In this document: piece after piece, positions 45,441 through 54,056 of the stretch
How positions within the stretch are numbered: the first letter of the stretch is position 1
Layout of the letters: each line of letters starts with the position of its first letter
Source: Streptomyces avermitilis MA-4680 = NBRC 14893
GTDB taxonomy: Bacteria; Actinomycetota; Actinomycetes; Streptomycetales; Streptomycetaceae
Direction of reading: 5' to 3'
NCBI RefSeq assembly: GCF_000009765.2
Contig: NC_003155.5
Coordinates: forward strand, 8,680,001-8,744,000
DNA: 64,000 bases
Translations under genes and position numbers: made by a program
The notes under the pieces: generated by a model
Database searches by the model: none
Told to the model about the DNA's origin: nothing
The model's input: only the letters and a program-made list of their open reading frames with translations

Positions 45441-46760
45441 ATGCATTCAGCAAAGCCGCGTCCGCCCAGGACGACGGGACGACGAGGCATGCTCGCCGCC
45501 GTCACGGCGCTGCTCACCGCGCTCGTCGTCTCGGCGGCCGCCGTGGCGCGGGAGGACGCGCGGCAGCAACCGCGCGCCACCGGGGGGCCGGTGTGGACGG
45601 GGGCGTGGGGCACCGCCGTGCAGCGGCCCGTCGAGGGGAGCGAGGACAAGGGGCCCAACTGGTCGCGGCAGGGATTCGCCGACCAGTCCGTACGCCAAGT
45701 GGTCCGCGTCGCCACGGGCGGATCCACGGTGCGGATCCGGCTGTCCCACACGTACGGCACCACGCCCCTGCGGATCACCGCCGCGACCGTCGGCCGGTCC
45801 GCCGGAGACGCCCAGGTCTGGCCGGGCACGGCACGCGAGCTGAGGTTCGGCGGGAGTCAGGGCACCACCATCGCCCCCGGGCGGGACGCCGTGAGCGACG
45901 CCGAGGCCCTGAGCACCTCTCCGCTGGAGAAGCTGACAGTCACCCTGTACTTCGCCGGCCGCACCGGCCCGGCCACCTTCCACCGGTTCACCACCGCCAC
46001 GTCGTACCGTGCCGCCGGACGCCACCTGTCCGACTCCGGCGGCGACGCCTTCCAGGACGCCACGAACGCCTGGTACTTCCTGAGCGGGGTGGAGGTGTCC
46101 GGCCCCGCCACCCCGCGGCGCGGCACCGTGGTCGTCTTCGGTGACTCGCTCGTGGACGGGACAGGGGCCACGCCCGGCGCCGACAACCGCTTCACGGACA
46201 AGCTCGCCGAACGCCTGGTCGCCGACCGTCGCCCGCTGGACGTCGTCAACGCCGGCATCGGCGGAAACCGGATCCTCAACGACTCGCCCTGCTACGGGGA
46301 CAAGGCCGAAGACCGATTCCGGCGCGACGTACTCGACCGCCCCGGCCTGCGCACGGTGATCATCCACCTGGGCGCCAACGACATCGGTGCGCCCGAGATG
46401 GGGGACCCCTGCATGGGCTCCGCGCCCCGTGTGACCGCACGTCAGCTCATCGAGGGTCACAAGAAGCTGATCCGCGCCGCCCACGCCCGCGGCGTCAAGG
46501 CCGTCGGCGCGACCATCCTGCCCATGAAGGGCGCCCTCTTCCCCGTCTACAGCGAACGGGGCGAGAAGGTCCGGGCCGCCGTCAACCACTGGATCCGCAC
46601 CAGCGGCGCGTACGACTCCGTCCTCGACGTCGACCGTGCCCTCGCGAGCCCGGCCGATCCGGCCCTGCCGCGCCCCGGCTACGTTGTCGAGGACGGCCTG
46701 CACCCCAACGAGGCCGGGTCCCACGCCATCGCCTCCGCCGTGGACCTGAACGCCCTCTGA
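45441..46760 (+). CDS. Secreted SGNH/GDSL hydrolase
   Basis: A 439-residue exported esterase. A twin-arginine-like signal (TGRRGMLAAVTALLTALVV) leads into a beta-rich N-terminal domain, followed by the SGNH domain: VFGDSLVDG (nucleophile Ser), AGIGGNRIL (Gly), LGANDIG (Asn) and DGLHPNEAG (Asp and His). Such enzymes hydrolyse esters of lipids or acetylated polysaccharides outside the cell. ATG 45441 has GAGGAG upstream, inside the hairpin noted separately. Confidence 0.9.
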   Translation: MHSAKPRPPRTTGRRGMLAAVTALLTALVVSAAAVAREDARQQPRATGGPVWTGAWGTAVQRPVEGSEDKGPNWSRQGFADQSVRQVVRVATGGSTVRIRLSHTYGTTPLRITAATVGRSAGDAQVWPGTARELRFGGSQGTTIAPGRDAVSDAEALSTSPLEKLTVTLYFAGRTGPATFHRFTTATSYRAAGRHLSDSGGDAFQDATNAWYFLSGVEVSGPATPRRGTVVVFGDSLVDGTGATPGADNRFTDKLAERLVADRRPLDVVNAGIGGNRILNDSPCYGDKAEDRFRRDVLDRPGLRTVIIHLGANDIGAPEMGDPCMGSAPRVTARQLIEGHKKLIRAAHARGVKAVGATILPMKGALFPVYSERGEKVRAAVNHWIRTSGAYDSVLDVDRALASPADPALPRPGYVVEDGLHPNEAGSHAIASAVDLNAL

Positions 46761-46797
46761 AACTCCCACCGGACCGCAGCACCATGACGTCGGCCGG

Positions 46798-47028
46798 TTA
46801 CGGGGCCGCCGCGCGGAAGAGGGCCAGGAGGGCCTGAGCCGGCGGGGTGTCCGCGTCGAAGAACTGCGTGCCCAGCGCAGGTGGCACGGCCGTTCCGTGC
46901 ATAAGGACCTCGTGGCATTGGGCGACCGTCCTGCCGGGGTACGGGGCGCCCCGCTTGGCCGGGAGGGCGGAGATCCTCACGACCTCGATCAGCGCGGTGG
47001 CGGCAACGGCTTCGGCGGGGAGCTGCAT
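46798..47028 (-). CDS. Small unassigned protein or C-terminal gene fragment
   Basis: A possible 76-residue protein starting at ATG 47028 and ending with TAA. Third codon positions are mostly G or C, as expected for a real gene, and the sequence (AKRGAPYPGRTVAQCHEVLMHG) does not look like random frame noise. No ribosome site or known domain is seen. It may be the 3' end of an older, larger gene, as upstream codons in the same frame are less convincing. Confidence 0.4.
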   Translation of the reverse strand: MQLPAEAVAATALIEVVRISALPAKRGAPYPGRTVAQCHEVLMHGTAVPPALGTQFFDADTPPAQALLALFRAAAP

Positions 47029-47108
47029 GTGCGCAGTCTGCCCGCCGGGCCGGCAGCCGGCCAAGGCGCCAGGCGTCGCCCGGCGGACGGGAATGCGACG
47101 ACAGGGGC

Positions 47109-47753
47109 CTAGGACTGGCGGTGCGCGAAAAGGACTGCTCCTGGAATGTGCCCGTCGAGGCCGAGCAGCCATTGAGCCTCGACAGTGAACCCGGCATCGC
47201 GCAGCCAGGCTGTCACTTGGACAGGCTGGCGGTGGTGGACATGGACCTTCATCGGGTGACCGCCGTAGCCCTCCGTCTTCAGTCGCGACTCGTCGCCGAT
47301 GTGAAAGCCGAGCAGCAGCGGTCCGCCAGGACGCACCACCCGCCGGAAATGGCCGAAGACCGCAGGGATCGCATCGTCAGGGACGTGAATCAACGACCAG
47401 AAGGCGAGCAGGGCGGTGACCGACGCGTCGGCCAGGTTGAGATCCGTCATCGAGCCCACCTCGAACCGCAGGTCAGGATGGTCACGCCGAGCCACGTCGA
47501 TCATCGCGGGTGAAAGGTCGATACCGAATGCGTCGACGCCCAACCCATGCAGGTGGGCGGTGACGTGCCCCGGTCCGCAGCCCACATCCGCCACTGGCCC
47601 GCCGCCGGCTGTGTGAATCATGCCGGCGAACAACTCCAGCGCCGCCCGAAGGTACGGCGTCCCTGCCAGGGCCCCGCGCAGTTGGTCGGCATAGCTGACC
47701 GCGACCGTGTCGTAGGAGCTCCGGGTGTCCGCCAACCATCCGTCCGCGTTCAT
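47109..47753 (-). CDS. Class I SAM-dependent methyltransferase
   Basis: A 214-residue methyltransferase with motif I VADVGCGPGHVTAHL, acidic loop GIDLSP, the VGSMTDLNL segment and LLGFHIGDES after motif III. It transfers a methyl group from SAM to an unknown, probably small, substrate. ATG 47753 lies next to TGATCA-type repeats that may control it and the divergent gene at 47919. Confidence 0.88.
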   Translation of the reverse strand: MNADGWLADTRSSYDTVAVSYADQLRGALAGTPYLRAALELFAGMIHTAGGGPVADVGCGPGHVTAHLHGLGVDAFGIDLSPAMIDVARRDHPDLRFEVGSMTDLNLADASVTALLAFWSLIHVPDDAIPAVFGHFRRVVRPGGPLLLGFHIGDESRLKTEGYGGHPMKVHVHHRQPVQVTAWLRDAGFTVEAQWLLGLDGHIPGAVLFAHRQS

Positions 47754-47766
47754 GCCCCAACACGGT

Positions 47767-47800
47767 AGTTGATCAACTGCTCGATCAATCGGATGATCAA
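47767..47800. promoter_or_regulatory. Cluster of GATCAA half-sites (operator candidate)
   Basis: AGTTGATCAACT (47767-47778) is a perfect 12-bp palindrome, followed at once by CGATCAAT and TGATCAAA. Three GATCAA half-sites in 34 bp just upstream of the methyltransferase start resemble a multi-site repressor operator. The stretch is AT-rich compared with its surroundings. Confidence 0.5.
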
Positions 47801-47918
47801 AAAATGCACGTCAGTTCTTCCTCATCCCCCGGCCTCGGCCGCGAGTTCGGTGGATCGTGCTGTCCCTCCAGGGCTGAGGAGCTCTTGCAGACGTCAGTCG
47901 GCGTATCCCGGAGAACCG

Positions 47919-48572
47919 ATGAAACTACCCGTCACCATCCATCAAGCACGCCTCGGATCCGCGGAGTTCAAAGTGATCCGGCCGGCCCGCCCACTGGACC
48001 GCGCCGTGCTCATCGATCACGACCGGCACCTGGACGCCTACCTCGATCAGGACGCGGCGCGGCGAATCGGCGGGCTGTGGGAGCTTGCCGCCTCCTCACC
48101 GCACGCGCTGATCCACCTGCCGATACGAGGCAACCCGGCCCCTTCCCGCGACCTCCCCGCAGCCGGCACACGCCAGCTTGACCTCGTGCTGCTGCATCAC
48201 TCGCGGCAATTCGCGCCTTCGCGCTGGAAGGAAGTACGCGGGCGACTGGGCCGAGGGCGCCCGCAGACCGTGACGCTGCCCGGGGCGGGCCGCGGTGACG
48301 GAGCCGTGGTCGACCCCGGGGCACGGCACCACCGGGAGAACCGGGACCTGTTCCATCAGCATCTCCACGCGGAGACTCTGTTCATGACGGGCAGCGCGAA
48401 GGTGTTCAGGGAGACCGCCCGGCACTTCCTCGATGTCGCCCGCAACGGTCCTGGCTACGTCCCCGTCCATCCGAGCTACCCGTACTTCTGCACAGAACTC
48501 CACTCCAACGACGGCATTCTCGGCGACGCCCGCGAGATCCACATCGAGTACTGCGACCAGTGGGACTCATGA
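47919..48572 (+). CDS. Unassigned cytoplasmic protein
   Basis: A 217-residue protein from ATG 47919, preceded by GGAGAA. It has no signal peptide or membrane segment. It is rich in His and Arg, with notable segments DLVLLHHSRQFAPSRW, HQHLHAETLFMTGS and a C-terminal SYPYFCTELHSNDG. The middle (PGARHHRENRDLFHQHLH) may bind metal, but I recognise no family. It stands alone, divergent from the methyltransferase and convergent with the luciferase-like gene. Confidence 0.7.
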   Translation: MKLPVTIHQARLGSAEFKVIRPARPLDRAVLIDHDRHLDAYLDQDAARRIGGLWELAASSPHALIHLPIRGNPAPSRDLPAAGTRQLDLVLLHHSRQFAPSRWKEVRGRLGRGRPQTVTLPGAGRGDGAVVDPGARHHRENRDLFHQHLHAETLFMTGSAKVFRETARHFLDVARNGPGYVPVHPSYPYFCTELHSNDGILGDAREIHIEYCDQWDS

Positions 48573-48593
48573 CCCGACACGACACCGCCGACT

Positions 48594-49601
48594 CTAGAGG
48601 GCGGTCAGTCCCGCGAGCCGGGCCAGCCCCCGGTAGGAGTCCAGCAGCGCGTCCCGGTCGTACGTGCTGGTGGTGACCAGCACCTCCTGCGCGCCGGTCT
48701 CCTTGATCACCGTCTCCAGTTCGTGGGCGACCTGGTCCTCGGTCCCGGCGATGTGACCGGTGAGGCCCGACTCGTAGAAGCCGCGCTCCCTGGCGGTCAT
48801 CCGCAGGGACTCGACGCGCTCGGCGGGCGGCAGGGGCGGGAAGGTGCCGTGCGTGCGTGAGTACGCCATCGACCAGGCTTCGGGGACGAGGAGGCGGCGG
48901 GCGTTCTGCGGGGTGTCGGCCACCGCGATCGTGCCGGAGATCACGACGTACGGCTCCCGCGCCCAGGGGGAGGGGCGGAACGTCTCGCGGTAGTGGTCGA
49001 TGCCGCGCCGCATCTTCTCGCGGTTCCTGAGGTCGCCGATCACCATCGGCAGCCCGGCGCGGGCCGCGATCGTGGCGCCCTCGCCCATGGCCAGCACGAA
49101 GGGCGGCACGGTCCGGCCCTCGGCGGGCCGCGCGTGCACGCCGGTCGGGGACGTGCCGAGGAACCAGCCGAGGAGCTCGTCGAGCTGCGCCGCGAAGTCG
49201 TCGGCATCGTCCTTGTCCCGGCCCAGCGCCCTGCGCACCCCGTCGGTGAAGCCGACGGACCGGCCGAGCCCCATGTCGACGCGGCCCGGGAAGAGGGCAT
49301 CGAGTACGCCGAACTGCTCGGCCACGACCAGCGGTTGGTGGTTCGGCAGCATCACCCCGCCGGTGCCCACCCGGATGGAACGGGTGGCCGCGGCGACGGC
49401 CGCGGCCAGCACGGTCGGCGCGGAACCGGCGACTCCGGGCACGCCATGGTGCTCCGAGACCCAGATCCGGTGGTAACCGAGGCGCTCCAGGTCCCGCGCG
49501 AGCCCCACCGTGTCACGCAGCGCCGCCGCACCGTCGTGCCCTTCGCGGGTACGGGAGCGGTCGAGTACGGAGAAGCGGGTTGCCGCGATCACTGAGCTCA
49601 C
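48594..49601 (-). CDS. LLM-class flavin-dependent oxidoreductase
   Basis: A 335-residue luciferase-like TIM-barrel protein. The N-terminus RFSVLDRSRTREG, WVSEHHGVPG and GGVMLPNHQPLVVAEQFG are hallmarks of the MsnO8-like LLM group. It should use reduced FMN or F420 to oxidise a small molecule; the substrate is unknown. The start GTG 49601 is the only one that keeps the first beta strand. It follows the FhuF-like gene on the same strand after 73 bp, so co-transcription is possible. Confidence 0.88.
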   Translation of the reverse strand: MSSVIAATRFSVLDRSRTREGHDGAAALRDTVGLARDLERLGYHRIWVSEHHGVPGVAGSAPTVLAAAVAAATRSIRVGTGGVMLPNHQPLVVAEQFGVLDALFPGRVDMGLGRSVGFTDGVRRALGRDKDDADDFAAQLDELLGWFLGTSPTGVHARPAEGRTVPPFVLAMGEGATIAARAGLPMVIGDLRNREKMRRGIDHYRETFRPSPWAREPYVVISGTIAVADTPQNARRLLVPEAWSMAYSRTHGTFPPLPPAERVESLRMTARERGFYESGLTGHIAGTEDQVAHELETVIKETGAQEVLVTTSTYDRDALLDSYRGLARLAGLTAL

Positions 49602-49674
49602 ACGGTGTTCAACGCGTACCGGGCGCCAGGATTCCCGGGCCTCACTCCGCCGCGGGGGCCGGGGCCGGGGCGCC

Positions 49675-50532
49675 TCAGGCCTCCAGCCTGCGCAGCCGTT
49701 CCGCGTCGCAGGTGCGGGGGCAGGTGGCGCAGGCCTCGGCCGGGCGGATCGTGTAGTAGAGGCAGCAGCCGATGCGGGTGCGGGTCGGGTGGTGGCGGCC
49801 GTCGCCGCCGGTGAGGTGACGGAAGTCGGCGCCGCCGGGGAAGGGGGCCTTGGGGGAGGGCAGGAGCGCGGTGGCGGCCCGGATCGCGGCGGCCTCCCGG
49901 CCGAGTGTGCGGCCGAGGTACCAGATCCCGGAGACCAGGTCGTCGCCGACCATGCCCCACAGGGTGCGCGGTCCGCGCCGGACGTACGGGGCGAGCGCGG
50001 TCAGCAGCGGACGCATGTGGTCGGCGACCGCGGACCGCAGCGCGGCGCGCAGGGCCTCTTCGTCGGCCAGGGGGAGGGCGCCGGGGAGGGCGGCCGCCGG
50101 GTCGTCGGGCAGGCAGGCCAGGTCCGAGCCCGCGGTGATCGTGTACGTCCCGGACGCCAGGTCCAGGCGTACGTCCTCGGGGCGTATGCGCGGCACCCGC
50201 TGTTCCAGGTACCAGACCCCGCTCATCAGCAGACCGACCGACCACGCGTAGTCGTGGAGGGCGCGGGACGCGGCGACGTCCCGGCGCGGGGTGTGCCCGT
50301 GGCGGTCGTGGATCCGGGCCGCCTCGGCCTCGATGAACGCTTCGAGGGACGCTTGACTGTCCGTCAATTCGGCTCCGGAACAACCCGTTTGGGCAGGCGC
50401 CGCGCGGGGGTCGTCCTGGACGCGCACGGTCAGTGCCTCGCAGAGATCGCCCAGGCGTCGGTAGCCGGCGGTGAGCAGGCCGGGCACGCCGGTCGTGGCG
50501 GCGGTCGGCGGGAACTCCACGGCCACGGTCAT
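49675..50532 (-). CDS. FhuF-like [2Fe-2S] ferric-siderophore reductase
   Basis: A 285-residue protein whose C-terminus carries the FhuF-type cluster motif: IGCCLYYTIRPAEACATCPRTC, four Cys in a C-C-x10-C-x2-C arrangement. FhuF proteins reduce ferric siderophores in the cytoplasm to release iron. ATG 50532 has an AGGAG site. An iron box lies upstream, and the siderophore synthesis operon runs divergently, so this reductase probably serves that siderophore. A run of in-frame MRRSL repeats upstream (from TTG 50595) could extend the protein but is more likely leader. Confidence 0.88.
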   Translation of the reverse strand: MTVAVEFPPTAATTGVPGLLTAGYRRLGDLCEALTVRVQDDPRAAPAQTGCSGAELTDSQASLEAFIEAEAARIHDRHGHTPRRDVAASRALHDYAWSVGLLMSGVWYLEQRVPRIRPEDVRLDLASGTYTITAGSDLACLPDDPAAALPGALPLADEEALRAALRSAVADHMRPLLTALAPYVRRGPRTLWGMVGDDLVSGIWYLGRTLGREAAAIRAATALLPSPKAPFPGGADFRHLTGGDGRHHPTRTRIGCCLYYTIRPAEACATCPRTCDAERLRRLEA

Positions 50533-50546
50533 GGGATCACTCCTGA

Positions 50547-50591
50547 GCATGAGGCTTCGACGCATGAGGCTTCGGCGCATGAGGCTTCGGC
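50547..50591. repeat. Three tandem 15-bp repeats in the fhuF leader
   Basis: GCATGAGGCTTCGRC is repeated three times without gaps. Read on the fhuF strand it gives ATG-containing MRRSL codons in frame with the gene. It lies between the iron box and the chosen start, hence in the 5' leader. Copy number may vary. Confidence 0.75.
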
Positions 50592-50601
50592 CCAAAAAAA
50601 G

Positions 50602-50620
50602 TAGGTAAGCCTTACCTTAG
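50602..50620. promoter_or_regulatory. Iron box (DmdR/IdeR site) 1
   Basis: TAGGTAAGCCTTACCTTAG is a near-palindrome matching the DmdR/IdeR consensus TTAGGTTAGGCTAACCTAA. It lies 70 bp upstream of the fhuF-like gene. In iron-rich cells the regulator should bind and repress. Confidence 0.85.
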
Positions 50621-50710
50621 TGGACGGATCGTAGTCGCGATCCGCGCGAGCCGCCGCGTCGTCGATCAAGGGGTGTCCATGTCGCCCGCGTGTGACGGCG
50701 GTTTGGAAAC

Positions 50711-50729
50711 TAAACCAAGGCTACCCTAA
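50711..50729. promoter_or_regulatory. Iron box 2, upstream of the siderophore operon
   Basis: TAAACCAAGGCTACCCTAA matches the right half of the DmdR/IdeR consensus (AGGCTAxCCTAA) well and the left half partly. It lies 246 bp before the ATP-grasp gene. The rest of 50533-50974 holds no credible gene. Confidence 0.72.
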
Positions 50730-50974
50730 GCTCACGTTTCGTGACCGCGACCACGACCGAACGGGTCGCACCCACGGGTGTGCCCTTCCGTGCCCTCCGG
50801 CACGTTCCCCTGTCACCCGCCGACGCCGCGTCGAGCGGATGCCCGCCGACCTGGCCGAGGCCACCGGCGCGGACCTTCCGGAGACGTAACTCCCGTCGCC
50901 CTGGGCGGGGCCGCATCTGATCCGCGCGTCCGCGCCTCAACTCCTCACCCCAGAGCGGAAGTCATCCCCCCACC

Positions 50975-52147
50975 ATGCGGCTCTACCTGCTGGCCCTGAA
51001 CCCCACCGACTCCGTCACCGAAGGCTTCCTGCCCGCCGCGGCCCGCCTCGGCCTCGACGTCACGGTCCTCACCGACCAGCCGGACCCGCACCGGCGCGCG
51101 TATCCGGAGGTCGAGGTCCGGGAGTGCGACGTGCGTGACTACCGCGCCGTCATCACCCGGATCTCCGCCCACCACCCGCCCGACGCGATCTTCACCAACA
51201 GCGACCACCTCCAGACCCAGGCCGCCCTGGCCGCCGACTACTTCGGGCTCCCGGCGAAGAACTGGCGGGCCGCGCTGCGGACCAAGGACAAGGCCGAGAT
51301 GCGGCGCCACCTCGCCGCCACCGGCGTGGACACCGTCTGGTCGGCCGAACTCACCGAACCGGTCGCCCTCGACGCGCCGTACCCCTGCGTGGTCAAACCC
51401 CGGGAAGGCGTCGCCAGCGAGGACGTGGTGCTGGTCGACGGGCCCGAGGAACTCGTCGCACGCTGCGCGGACATCCTGACGCGCCGTCCGGGCGCCGCTC
51501 TGGTCGTCGAGGAGTACCTGCCCGGCGAGCTGTACACCCTGGAGACCCTCGGCGACGGCCGCGTCCGGCACGTCCTGGGCGGCTTCCACACCGAACTGTC
51601 GCCGCTGCCGTACTTCATCGAGGAGCGGATGGCCTTCGTGCCCGCCCACCCGGAAGCGGTGCGCGCGCAGGTCCTCGCCCAACTGGACGCGCTCGAGGTC
51701 GGGTTCGGCGCCTGTCACACCGAGTTCGTGGTGCACGGCGGCCGGGCGCGGATCATCGAGGTCAACTACCGTGCCATCGGCGACCAGTGCGACCTGCTGC
51801 TCGCCCAGCTCCTGGAGATCCCGCTCTTCGAGCACATCCTCCGCACCCACCTGGGCGAACCCCTCCCCGCCGAACTGGGCGCCCGCCGCGACGGCGCAGC
51901 CCGCCTCGAGTACCCCTGCGCCGACCGCGCCGGCACCCTGACCGCGGCCCCCGCCGCCACAGAACTCGCCGTCGACGACGTCCGGTTGACCTACCGTCCG
52001 CTACGGAGCATCGGCGAACGCCACGAGCTGTACGGCACCAACCGCGACTACCTCGGCGTCCTGCGCGCCACCGGCACCGACCAGCAGGCCGTCGACAAGG
52101 CGACGGCCGGCTTCCTGGCCGCCCAGCGCTGGGAGATCGGGCCGTGA
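50975..52147 (+). CDS. ATP-grasp ligase of siderophore synthesis (PvsA-like)
   Basis: A 390-residue ATP-grasp protein. Core elements are CVVKPREGVASEDV (ATP-binding Lys), VVEEYLPGELYTLE and the Mg-binding ARIIEVNYRAIGDQ segment. In vibrioferrin synthesis, PvsA is an ATP-grasp enzyme that makes an amide bond, and it is encoded just ahead of the first IucA/IucC synthetase, as here. ATG 50975 begins the Rossmann-like strand MRLYLLALNP. It overlaps the next gene by GTGA. The amide substrate is inferred from the vibrioferrin analogy. Confidence 0.85.
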   Translation: MRLYLLALNPTDSVTEGFLPAAARLGLDVTVLTDQPDPHRRAYPEVEVRECDVRDYRAVITRISAHHPPDAIFTNSDHLQTQAALAADYFGLPAKNWRAALRTKDKAEMRRHLAATGVDTVWSAELTEPVALDAPYPCVVKPREGVASEDVVLVDGPEELVARCADILTRRPGAALVVEEYLPGELYTLETLGDGRVRHVLGGFHTELSPLPYFIEERMAFVPAHPEAVRAQVLAQLDALEVGFGACHTEFVVHGGRARIIEVNYRAIGDQCDLLLAQLLEIPLFEHILRTHLGEPLPAELGARRDGAARLEYPCADRAGTLTAAPAATELAVDDVRLTYRPLRSIGERHELYGTNRDYLGVLRATGTDQQAVDKATAGFLAAQRWEIGP

Positions 52148-53907
52148 CCGCCCCGACGGCCACCGACCCGGCCGAGGCCGAGCTGCTGACCCGGGTCCTC
52201 AGCGCCCTGCTGCGCGAGGACGTCGTCGGCCTGCGCACCCGCAGCACGCTCGTGCACCGGGCCGACGGCCCCTGGCTGCGGCTGGCCCACCCCGGCGACG
52301 CCCTGCTGCTGCCCGTGACCGAGGACGGGTTCCAGAGCCGCCATGCCGCCCGGCTGCCGTTGCTCGTCAGCGAGACGGACGGCGAGCTGAGGACCGTCTC
52401 GACCGTCCTCGGGGCGCTGCGCACCCGGGCCGAGCCCCCCGACCGCGACGGCTTCGACGCCTTCGCCGAGGAATGCCGCCAGACGCTGGCCACCCTGCGG
52501 CTGCACTCCGGAACCCGGCAGGAGATCGCCCAGCTGCTCACCGCACGCCACGGCGCCGACCCCGCCGACTGGACCGGCCTCGCCGGCGGCCTGGCCCACG
52601 ACACGCTCGCCGCCCGCCTCGACCACCCCGTCTACCCGACCGCGCGCGGCCGCTCAGGGCTGGACGCGCGGCAACTACGCGCCTACGCACCCGAGTTCCA
52701 CCCACGCTTCGCCCTGCGCTGGCTCGCCGTACCCCGCCGGGCGCTCACCCTCTCGACGGGCGTGCTCCCGGACCGCTGGCCCACGCCGGCCGCGCTCGGC
52801 CTGCCCGAGGCCGAGCACACGCATGTCGCCCTGCCCGTACACCCGCTGACCGTCGGCGCCCCGCTGGACGCCGCCCTGCGGGCCACGGATCTGGCCGACT
52901 CCGCGATCCTCGCGAGCCGCGGCCACCTCGACGTCGTACCGACCCTGTCCATGCGTACCGTCGCGGTGACCGCCGATCCGTCCCTGCACCTCAAACTGCC
53001 CCTGCCCACCGCGACACTGGGGCTGCGCAACCGGCGCACCATCAAGCCCGGCACCCTCGTCGACGGAGCCGCCGGCCAACGCCTGCTGGAGGCGGTGACC
53101 GCCCGCGAGCCGCGCTTTCGGGACACCGTCCTGCACGCCGACGAGACCGGCTACGCGCACGCCGGGCACGAGCTGCTCGCCGTACTGTGCCGCCGCCAGC
53201 CGGCCGGACTCGACGGCTCGGTCGTCGTACCCATGGCCGCCCTGCTCGCCGAGGCGCCGGGCGGCCGGCTGGTCGTCGACCACCTCGCCGACCGCTTCTA
53301 CGGCGGTGACCCGCTCGCTCTGCTGGACGCCTTGCTGACCCTGCTGTTCGACTGGCAGACCACGCTGTTCGGCTACGGGATCGCGCTGGAGTCGCACCAG
53401 CAGAACATCTCCCTGGTGCTGGACCGGCAGGCGGACGGCCGGACCCGGCCGCGGCTGCTCCTCAAGGACAACGACGGACCACGCATCAACGCCGTACGGC
53501 TGCGCGAGCGGCTGGGGGACGCGGCGCCCGGGCCCGCGGACTTCGACGACGCGCGCGTCTTCGGCGACGGTGACGGACCGGTCGCCGACCTCTTCACCAC
53601 CATCACGCTCCATCTGTGCGCGGGCGCCTACGCGTTCGGCCTCGCCCGGCACGGTCGCGCCCGGCTTCCGGCAGTCCTCGGGCTCGTACGCGACCGCCTC
53701 GCCGAGGCCGTCGAGCGGCTCGGGACCGGCGTGGGCGAGCCCGGTGCGGTTCTGCGCGCCCGGGTGCTGGACGCGCCGCGGCTGCCGGTCAAGGCGATGG
53801 TCACCGCCGGAACGCTGCTCAGCAAGGAACGTTCGGGTGCGGCCGACATCAACAAGCACTACACCAGCGGCCCCAACTACCTGCTACGAGCCGGTGATCC
53901 GGCATGA
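52144..53907 (+). CDS. IucA/IucC-family NIS synthetase (PvsB position)
   Basis: A 587-residue NRPS-independent siderophore synthetase. The C-terminal ATP/Mg site reads ESHQQN near residue 416, followed by LLLKDNDGP. The N-terminal half is divergent: the usual HPWQ motif reads VHPLTVG. Such enzymes adenylate a carboxylate (citrate or 2-oxoglutarate type) and join it to an amine or alcohol. GTG 52144 overlaps the ATP-grasp stop, and its own stop overlaps a small ORF (ATGA). Position and divergence fit PvsB of vibrioferrin synthesis, which handles the later condensation step. Confidence 0.88.
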   Translation: MTAPTATDPAEAELLTRVLSALLREDVVGLRTRSTLVHRADGPWLRLAHPGDALLLPVTEDGFQSRHAARLPLLVSETDGELRTVSTVLGALRTRAEPPDRDGFDAFAEECRQTLATLRLHSGTRQEIAQLLTARHGADPADWTGLAGGLAHDTLAARLDHPVYPTARGRSGLDARQLRAYAPEFHPRFALRWLAVPRRALTLSTGVLPDRWPTPAALGLPEAEHTHVALPVHPLTVGAPLDAALRATDLADSAILASRGHLDVVPTLSMRTVAVTADPSLHLKLPLPTATLGLRNRRTIKPGTLVDGAAGQRLLEAVTAREPRFRDTVLHADETGYAHAGHELLAVLCRRQPAGLDGSVVVPMAALLAEAPGGRLVVDHLADRFYGGDPLALLDALLTLLFDWQTTLFGYGIALESHQQNISLVLDRQADGRTRPRLLLKDNDGPRINAVRLRERLGDAAPGPADFDDARVFGDGDGPVADLFTTITLHLCAGAYAFGLARHGRARLPAVLGLVRDRLAEAVERLGTGVGEPGAVLRARVLDAPRLPVKAMVTAGTLLSKERSGAADINKHYTSGPNYLLRAGDPA

Positions 53908-54056
53908 GCGCCGGACGTCCTTGGACGCCCGTCCATGTCCTTCGGCCCCCGGCAGGTGCGCGCGAGGCCGGTACGGCCGCGACCGCCGGAGCCATCGTCC
54001 TGATCACCGTATGCGTCCCCACCCTGCCCTCTCTCCGCCCCCGCTGGAGCCGCTGA
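53904..54056 (+). pseudogene. 50-codon in-frame ORF in the PvsC exporter position
   Basis: A continuous 50-codon ORF starts in the upstream stop (ATGA) and ends in the downstream start (TGATG), so coupling is kept at both ends. It reads MSAGRPWTPVHVLRPPAG, then a hydrophobic stretch TAGAIVLITVCVPTLPSLRP, like the last helix of an MFS transporter. Vibrioferrin operons have the MFS exporter gene pvsC in exactly this place. The simplest reading is an in-frame internal deletion of that gene. It could still yield a small one-helix peptide. Confidence 0.6.

Noticed and set aside
50692..50999. Short frames between the iron boxes and the ATP-grasp gene
   Set aside because: No ribosome sites, no homology, and poor third-position G/C bias; best seen as leader and control DNA.
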